64,000 bases of DNA, taken from NCBI GenBank assembly GCA_026874595.1, contig CM049316.1, forward strand, positions 39,686,695 to 39,750,694, read 5' to 3'. The translations under genes and the position numbers were made by a program. Of the stretch, positions 57,411 to 64,000 are shown piece by piece (the first letter of the stretch is position 1; the number at the start of each line of letters is the position of its first letter). This DNA comes from Sipunculus nudus. Its lineage: Eukaryota; Annelida; Sipuncula; Golfingiida; Sipunculidae. Below the pieces are notes generated by a model that worked only from the letters and a program-made list of their open reading frames with translations, was not told where the DNA came from and made no database searches.

Positions 57411-58058
57411 GCATGGGACCACTCGCAACGGAAGCAAGAATCATACCAAAAGACATGTTTCTCTGGCGAAACAGTTTTGTCCACTTTTATATGCACCCTG
57501 TTAAAATATTATCACAGAACTTTAAAACTAGAAAATTTCTAAATCTTTCTGAGATGATCGTAAAACGTTTATATTTTTAAAGGGGCCGAATCACCTATCT
57601 GACCCTTATAAACTTAAGGTTATCCCTTGGAGCTTTTATAAACACAGGCCAGGAAACGTGAATATCACCGCACACAGGCCGCTTGTTTTGTTTATATCAA
57701 CTTGTTTATAAAATGTAGGGGCCCGCCAAATTAAAACAAATTCAACAAGGCATCTGGTAGGAAGTCAGACACGCCAGAACTTTGCAAATGGCGTTTTGCA
57801 ACAAGGGACCTTTCTACCTCCGCATTTATGCAACCTAACACCAAAGGTTTCATGTTTTTCCCATTTGTCAACATTGCTGTGTTTACAGTCCTGTTGTTGA
57901 TAAACAAGTTCATACATCCCTCACAAAGGCCTTATAAGAACATTTCACAACCAAAATTACCCTTATATCCCTTATACACAGAGGACAGAAATCACTTTTT
58001 TTACAAAAGGTAGGTGAATGGGCACCTTTAATATTGGTATATTACCATATATATATAT
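57411..58058. other. Intergenic, nothing recognised
   Basis: No array or family-like coding frame. It ends in a short (AT)n tract next to the TRIM. Confidence 0.4.
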
Positions 58059-58218
58059 TGTTACGGGGGTGACATGAAAACGGACCGAACTGTCTCACTA
58101 GTGAAGCTTGCTTTGCTGGCGAAGCAGTTGGTACGCCGGACTTGTGCACCACCAACATGGGTTCGAATCTGGGATTGGCACAATGTTTTTCCCTGAGCAA
58201 TTTGTCTTCGTAACAAGA

Positions 58219-58236
58219 TGGGGGCTCGTCCGGGAT
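58219..58236 (+). promoter_or_regulatory. Primer-binding site for tRNA-Pro
   Basis: TGGGGGCTCGTCCGGGAT, 3 nt after the 5' LTR. It is the complement of the 3' end of tRNA-Pro as used by gammaretroviruses. Confidence 0.88.
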
Positions 58237-58323
58237 GACAGTAAACTTTGTGGCCCAGGGAATAAGCTCACCAAAGTGTGCCTCCTGGGATAATTAGTCT
58301 TGATCTAATAGTAGAACGCTCTT

Positions 58324-58332
58324 AAGAGGGGG
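58324..58332 (+). promoter_or_regulatory. Polypurine tract of the TRIM
   Basis: AAGAGGGGG just upstream of the 3' LTR, the expected plus-strand primer position. Confidence 0.75.
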
Positions 58333-58486
58333 TGTGTTATGGGGTAACATAAAAGCGGACCGAACTGTCTCGCTAGTGAAGCTTGCTTTTCTAGCGAAGC
58401 GGTTGATACACCTGACTTGTGCGCCACCAACATGGGTTTGAATCTGGGATCGGCCCAATGTTTTCCCCTGAGCAATTTGTCTTCGT

Positions 58487-58490
<4 letters not shown>

Positions 58491-58526
<36 letters not shown>
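58491..58526. repeat. (AT)n microsatellite flanking the TRIM
   Basis: About 36 bp of alternating AT right after the 3' LTR. A shorter AT tract precedes the 5' LTR. Confidence 0.95.
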
Positions 58527-58533
<7 letters not shown>

Positions 58534-58968
58534 AATGTTTTTAAGTCTATAGCATACATCTAATTAGAATTGTTTGTTTTATAATAATAACAATATCTGT
58601 ATCTTTTAAATTGTGCAAACATGTGTAATTGTAGACTGAAATAAATGTAAACTATTTTACCCCATTAGTGTTGTTGAGATATTATGGATTTAGCATATCC
58701 TTCACTTTTCATTTATTTTCAACAATTTTTACCAGGCCGATTAATAGATCTCCTATAAACCCACACAAAAACCCAGTCCTCCATTAAATCCATTGGTCTA
58801 TCATTTGTGAACCACTGTATTTAGAACAAGTGGGCCGACTACACATTTCAGTCTCCACACTGAAAGTCTATCCATGACTTTCAAGGATAACCCTCCTGCA
58901 AACGCTTGTCCACAAAACATGCTTAACGCCGGAATCGATCTGCTGCGCACCGGAGTTATAAATTATTA

Positions 58969-59143
58969 CAAGGCCTACAGGCCTAATGCGAACCTGTGCA
59001 AAGTTTTGGAGTATGAATGGACGTTTATTTTTAAAAATTAATAAGATCCTCTTATGTCCTGCATATCTACCTTAGTCATTATGATTTCAGCAAAATGGAC
59101 ATTTCGAACCTGCAAGTTTCGGACTAGGACATTTAAAAACTAG
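58969..59143 (+). repeat. Family G repeat, copy 2
   Basis: ACAAGGCCTACAGGCCTAATGCGAACCTG... to GGACTAGGACATTTAAAAACTAG. Nearly identical to 27417-27594, so either recently mobile or recently duplicated. Confidence 0.85.
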
Positions 59144-59154
59144 GGGGTATCAGG

Positions 59155-59450
59155 ATATTTCAGATATGTTCTTTCTGCCAGGGAGGATTATTGGAACAGA
59201 TGAAAGGACAATTTGGCAGCATGGTTTCTGAAAACATTTTTTAATGTTTTTTAGCTTCATCCCTATAAAATCTAAGAAAATGCAGTTAGCCAAGAAATAA
59301 GCAAAATCTGATAGAATTTTTTAGATGACTAATTTTTTTGCAAAAAAAATTGGCGATGCTAGCTTCTGCTCTTTTTGAGATAGCTATGATGCACTATGGA
59401 CGACGGACAATACCACACCATTGCATAAGCTCACAGACTCGCTAATAATT
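59155..59450 (-). mobile_element. Family F element, copy 3 (truncated)
   Basis: GAAAATGCAGTTAGCCAAGAAATAAGCAAAATCTGATAGAATTTTT, ...GATAGCTATGATGCACTATGGACGACGGAC, CATTGCATAAGCTCACAGACTCGCTAA. It matches the right half of copies 1 and 2. Confidence 0.65.
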
Positions 59451-59672
59451 AAGTCAATGGCGCAAATATAGAGCACCCATGCATTGACAACATCATTTCC
59501 AAATATAACCATTAAAAGGAATATCGTCTTTTTTACGTGATATTTCGTTAAACTGGGAAACTACAATGTGGTGCAGTATCGGTGACGGGGCTGTTTTTAT
59601 GTTCACAAATACCACGTGCCACCCAGTTTAAACATGTTTGGTAAATGGTCGTGATTCTTGGATGACGTCCGA

Positions 59673-59751
59673 GTACCACTCGGAACACCTCGCCTCATCT
59701 TCGGGTGGTCACGGGAGAATACGAATTCTGGCGAGGAATTCCGAGTGGTAC
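59673..59751. repeat. 22-bp stem hairpin
   Basis: GTACCACTCGGAACACCTCGCC (59673-59694) is mirrored by GGCGAGGAATTCCGAGTGGTAC (59730-59751), with 20 of 22 positions pairing. The loop is 35 bases. It may be the tip of a foldback transposon. Nothing else supports a function. Confidence 0.75.
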
Positions 59752-59934
59752 AGGTCCATGTGGTCCGCTATGTTTGTATATACTGGTTGCCTCAAAGCCG
59801 ATGGCATAGCGTGCCGAGTAAACAAGCAATGGCAGAAGCCTATCATCTGTCTAAATAATCTTGTCCCTGTGCAGAGGTTGCACGAACTTATGGTCCCTGG
59901 GCTCCCAGTTATCTTTTCAATCAAGTTTTAAAAG

Positions 59935-62900
59935 CAGAATTGCATTTCCGGCCGTGTTTGGTTTATCAAAGTACATGCGTATATACAGGAATGGTGTGGT
60001 GTGTTTCATGTATCAATACATGTTAAGTTATAGTGCCAAGTACGTTTAATATAAATTCTAAAACACTCACATGTAATGAATGTACCAGTAACATGCCAAA
60101 TCGATCATAATGACAGCAGACACTGTCGTGGTGTTACTTTGACAACATGTTGCTCCTTTTCAGTTCGATTGCTGAAAGTGTGACAAACATATTTTTTATT
60201 TTTTAGAATTGGTGTGTGTTTTCTATCTGCAGCTCAATGTAACAGTGTGTCCCCTCACACTGATAAGAGTTTTATAGAGGCAAGTGGGCCAAGGGTCCAG
60301 CTCAGTTTAAACTCTACATCCACTTAGCCTTTGCAGTTCTCAGTGAAAAGGGTCCATTGGCCACGGTGCTGAGCTTAGGTTGCACCATGTGAAGGTAATT
60401 GTGTAAAATCAATACATACTGAAGGTAAATAAAGTAGGATTTTTTTTTCTGTTTTAGTAATTTAATATTTTGTTGAAGTGACATTGTATGTTCGAACAAT
60501 GTTTGCAATGCATATAATATCATCTCCCTTGTCTCACCTGACCAATGTTCCCAATTCATCTAATCTAGGTAGGCCTAAACATGCAGTTTCCTTAGCCTAT
60601 TATGGTCTTACAGTCTTTTAAATTATTTCACTTCTTCTATTTCATCGTTTTAAGATAGATATTTATATTCACTTAATCCAAAAATGTACATGCTAACATA
60701 CATATGTATACTATTGTGTCCTGTTTAATGTTTGTAAATGCGAATTCAGATTAAGCCATGTTATCATTTTTCGACTGAGTAAGATTTGTAATGGCATAGG
60801 TTTTAAGCTTTTCCTCAATAATGTAGATATCCCTACGGCTACGTTTTCAAAATGCACTTAAGTTGCATTGTTTTTATTGACTTTTTGTATTATGACTATT
60901 ATGACATTATTTGTATTAAGATATTTGATAGGCATGAGAATTAAATCACCACTTTGAAACAGGGAATGGAATGATTTTACGATCATATTGGTTTTGCACA
61001 GAGAATTTAATAATATTTAGATGATATTAGTTACTCTCAAGTGAGTATGGAATCGACGATCTTTGACCAGGAAAAATGGTTTTCACGAATTTTGTTGACT
61101 GGTATGTTATGATGGTTATCAGACATGTCATGGGCTCATGGTCAACGTGAAGGTTAACAGAAATGGAGGGAAAATAAATACTTTCTCGACTTAAACTGTG
61201 AGGGGATTTTTTTCTTCATCGAGCTGAATTAAATTCCAATTTCTCTTCATTAAAACAAGGGATCAGCTGCATTATACATAATGGACTGAACTCCACTCAA
61301 ACGCTTTAAATTTAGATACAATTTGTAATGATTCAATCACTTTATTAACAATGGATGTGTTAACAAATAATTGTCATTTATTACAGTCAGACTTCTGTTT
61401 TTGATCGTACTTGAATATTATATATTTGTCGACTATGATGGTTAAACCTTTCCCCTTGAATCAATCCATAAGAGTAATATTTGGATACTTAGGTAAGACA
61501 TTCCATCCAAAAATGTAGTTCTGTTCAACTGCTCTGTTGTATTCCACGTCCACCATATTTTAACAGTAGCATATTAAAACAATGTCCTTTTTTAAATTTA
61601 ATGGGTTTGATGTTGCCTATTGGTCCGGTGACGCAAAACTATGATGCGCTCTTGGTTCACATTTGGGCATCTGGTCTGTGTTTATGCAAATTATGGCGGT
61701 GTGGGGGGGGGGGGGAATTCTTATTTGTCCGACAGGTGATGTAACTGCGCGTACGATTGTGCTTTACACCCTGATTAAAGTGTGGTTGTGTGTTCTGATT
61801 TAATTAGCCCGCAAGTTTATTTTTATAGGAGCACTCTAAGTTAAACCGGTCAATATTAAGTAACGTTGTGCAGCTTCCCTTTGCTGGACCTTTTATATAC
61901 AAAGTTGTTGCACCAAGGCTGGCTATGGATTGTGGTGTGGTGGCCGCCATCTGGTGGCAGCTGTCATTACTAAGTGATTTAAATTTGGTTGTGAACATTG
62001 ACAAAGCTTTAGGCCCTACGATTAAAACTGACTACAGTTGGTCACTGTAAACAGAACTAATTTCAGAAAACGGAGTTGAAGCGGGGTAGGGGAGCGGTTA
62101 CATGAGGCATAAAATTTGACTTCATATATGGATTATCATTAATTACCTTGTGGTTATACAGAAAAAATCAACGAGCATATGATAAGGGACAATAAAAAAA
62201 AAGTGTAATCAATTTTAAGGGTCAAACTGTTTGTGTCACCGAAAGCTGCCTTGTTTATTTGAGCAAATTTATACACTGATAATATTACATTTTTGGTAAC
62301 ATTGGTGTATATAACTTAGCTGAGCATTTTGTGCACCTGAACAAATAACTAGGGGCATTGCTTTGACGTTCTCCAAATGGTGACAGACCCAGTGCATTTA
62401 GGTTGCAAGAAGCCACAGTTTAGTCAGATACATGCGTTTCGAGCAAAGGTGCACCTGGGTGACCCAGTTCCACAATGGATCATATTCAAACTCTCAGAAA
62501 ATATGTTTTTCTTGTTGATAAGTTAAGTACGTGTTCACAAAATTTACAAACCGATTTCAGGCTGTGTTAATGAAACTCATCAATATGTAAGAAAAAGTAA
62601 GATCATCTGAACCAAAAAGCCTACCACTGAAAATATTTGTGAGTGAACGTGGGATTCTGAGGCAAACTGATATATCTATGGTCCAGTTAATCTTGTGTAT
62701 TTTAAGACTATATGATCCAAGTGTAAGCAGATGCTAATCAGATGTTCTCCTCCCATGCCCTGTGTTGGGTGTAGTATGCTGGGAAACATAACGGGTTTGG
62801 CACATTCTTCCAAGGGGGAAGGTAAGGTAAGAAATAAAATATGTTCTATCCCACGGTAAGAAATTAAGTAACAAGAAAAGATGGCTGTCACGTGGTTGCA

Positions 62901-63015
62901 GTAACAGTTTGGCCTGTCATATCAATAAAAATCAGAGGAATTGTTTTCACACCCTTTGTTATATTAAGGGTGTGCCAAAAGCTAAAAACACTGGTGTCTT
63001 ATGAACAAACTGGGG
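59935..63015. other. Intergenic, no gene recognised
   Basis: AT-rich, with a poly-G run at about 61702-61714. No arrays, credible exons or RNA genes were noted. Confidence 0.35.
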
Positions 63016-63019
63016 TATG

Positions 63020-63425
63020 ACTGTTTTCCAGGTGTGTGGTTTGGACGTTGGGGCTCATTGGGGTAGTCTTTATTGAGTAATTAAGATGAACTATTGTCCA
63101 CGAAGTTCAATGGTCCAGCGTGCTGGAGTCCTGTCTCCAGCTGAGTAATTAAAATGAACTCAACTGAAGTCCACATGATTCAGAGTTGTGGTTTGTGCTG
63201 GGTGCTTGCCTTCAGTTTAATAAATTAACATGAACTCCACTTGAGTCAAGTGTGTCCAGGGGTAGAGTGCCGTTTTACAGGTGGGCTGGTCACTAATCAA
63301 TAACGGTGATATTAACTAAAAGTAGACACATTCCAGGAGTGCTCTGCACTGTGGGGCTGGTCTTTAGCTGAGTAATTCAGATGAACTCGAATTCATCTCA
63401 AATACTTCACATTGAAGTGGTTGTG
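63020..63425 (+). repeat. About 75-bp degenerate tandem repeat, five units
   Basis: GAGTAATTnAnATGAACTC-type cores lie near 63075, 63143, 63217, 63294 and 63370, spaced 68-77 bp, with GTGCTGGG/GGGGCTGGTCTTTAGCT between them. Not related to the other arrays. Confidence 0.7.
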
Positions 63426-64000
63426 TTTAGAAGTTGCAGATTCAGTCTTGAGCATAAAAACAAGCGTGTCTGCTTTTAGCATGTTGTGTGGATACCATGT
63501 TTTGGATAACTGAATATATTAAATTTTATAAAACTCCACCCAGTCTGATTCAATGTGTTAATAAAATATAACTAATGAATTATTCAGTGATTCTGTTACA
63601 CCTGTTTATATGCTTAATGTTAATGGGAAAACTTAAAAAAGTCCATCCATATTTTATTTTCTTCCCAGAATTTTCTGAAGGTTATTTCTCACTTTTTATC
63701 TTTATTATCTAGTGAAACAATAGAAAAACTGCATATGACTGTAGCTATTAAGCTGGCAAAAGTGTATTGCCTATAAACCGAGGACCCTTAATGAGTGAAT
63801 ACATAAAGTACATCAATTTGTGCTCTGAAATATATTATAAAGGCAAAACCCAAATCTATCAAGTCCCATTTTTTTCATTTTTTTTTTTTTAATTTCTTAT
63901 AAACTCGAGTCGTTTTGTTAAACTTGCAGTGTACTTATCCTCATGTGAGATATGAGTAGTTTATGCACTGAAAAAGAAAGGTGGTCTATATGTTAAACAG
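63426..64000. other. AT-rich right edge, nothing recognised
   Basis: No coding, repeat or RNA signal noted. Confidence 0.4.

Larger units (their letters stand above)
58059..58490 (+). mobile_element. TRIM: complete miniature LTR retrotransposon, 432 bp
   Basis: Two direct repeats, 58059-58215 (157 bp) and 58335-58490 (156 bp), start TGTTA and end TAACA. The first ends with CGTAACA. Three bases later comes TGGGGGCTCGTCCGGGAT (58219-58236), the 18-nt sequence known as the tRNA-Pro primer-binding site of several retroviruses. A purine tract, AAGAGGGGG (58324-58332), ends two bases before the second repeat. The internal part is only 119 bp and encodes nothing, so it must be mobilised in trans. 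Each LTR also holds sequences resembling RNA polymerase III box A (AGCAGTTGGTA) and box B (GGTTCGAATC). The flanks are ATAT on both sides, so the target duplication cannot be resolved. Confidence 0.88.

Noticed and set aside
58120-58180. tRNA gene or tRNA-derived SINE
   Set aside because: Box A and B-like motifs are present, but the T-arm does not pair, and the segment lies inside LTRs with a primer-binding site and polypurine tract. TRIM explains it better.

Overview
This is a window of animal nuclear DNA, most likely from a bivalve mollusc. The support is AT-rich DNA, genes split by GT-AG introns, two recognisable animal housekeeping genes, and a dense load of mobile repeats of the type common in clam genomes: tandem arrays bounded by hairpins, with GTCC or CGG microsatellite tracts. 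The species call is an inference, because no lineage-specific gene is present.

Region 1 (1-14.5 kb, + strand) holds the last ten coding exons of a USP10-type ubiquitin hydrolase. All exon phases join, giving 383 residues and the stop codon. The catalytic Cys exon lies upstream of the window. Two of its introns carry same-orientation copies of one tandem-array transposon (family A), and another unrelated element is nested in the first copy. A probable long 3'UTR runs to about 14.44 kb.

Region 2 (20.3-26.3 kb, - strand) holds an RBM12 orthologue of 1604 residues with five RRM-like domains in a single coding exon. A splice acceptor lies 4 bp before its ATG. A candidate 3' intron would split the stop codon. 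USP10 and RBM12 are convergent and about 6 kb apart.

Region 3 (27-47.5 kb) is almost solid repeat. Families A, B and C differ in sequence but share one plan. One end has a hairpin whose arm recurs, inverted, near the other end. A short hairpin follows and then CTAG in front of a T run, and a tandem array lies between the ends. This fits non-autonomous Helentron/Helitron2-type rolling-circle elements. The B and A arrays are rich in direct repeats of TGACCT, with spacing 1 in B and 5 in A. A 12-bp palindrome, GGTGGCGCCACC, recurs across families.

Region 4 (47.5-64 kb) is repeat-poor until 56.6 kb. It then carries a complete 432-bp miniature LTR retrotransposon (TRIM) with 156-157 bp LTRs, an 18-nt tRNA-Pro primer-binding sequence and a polypurine tract. 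An older TRIM relic lies nearby, interrupted by a hAT-like MITE with an 8-bp target duplication. I see no other protein gene that I can defend.
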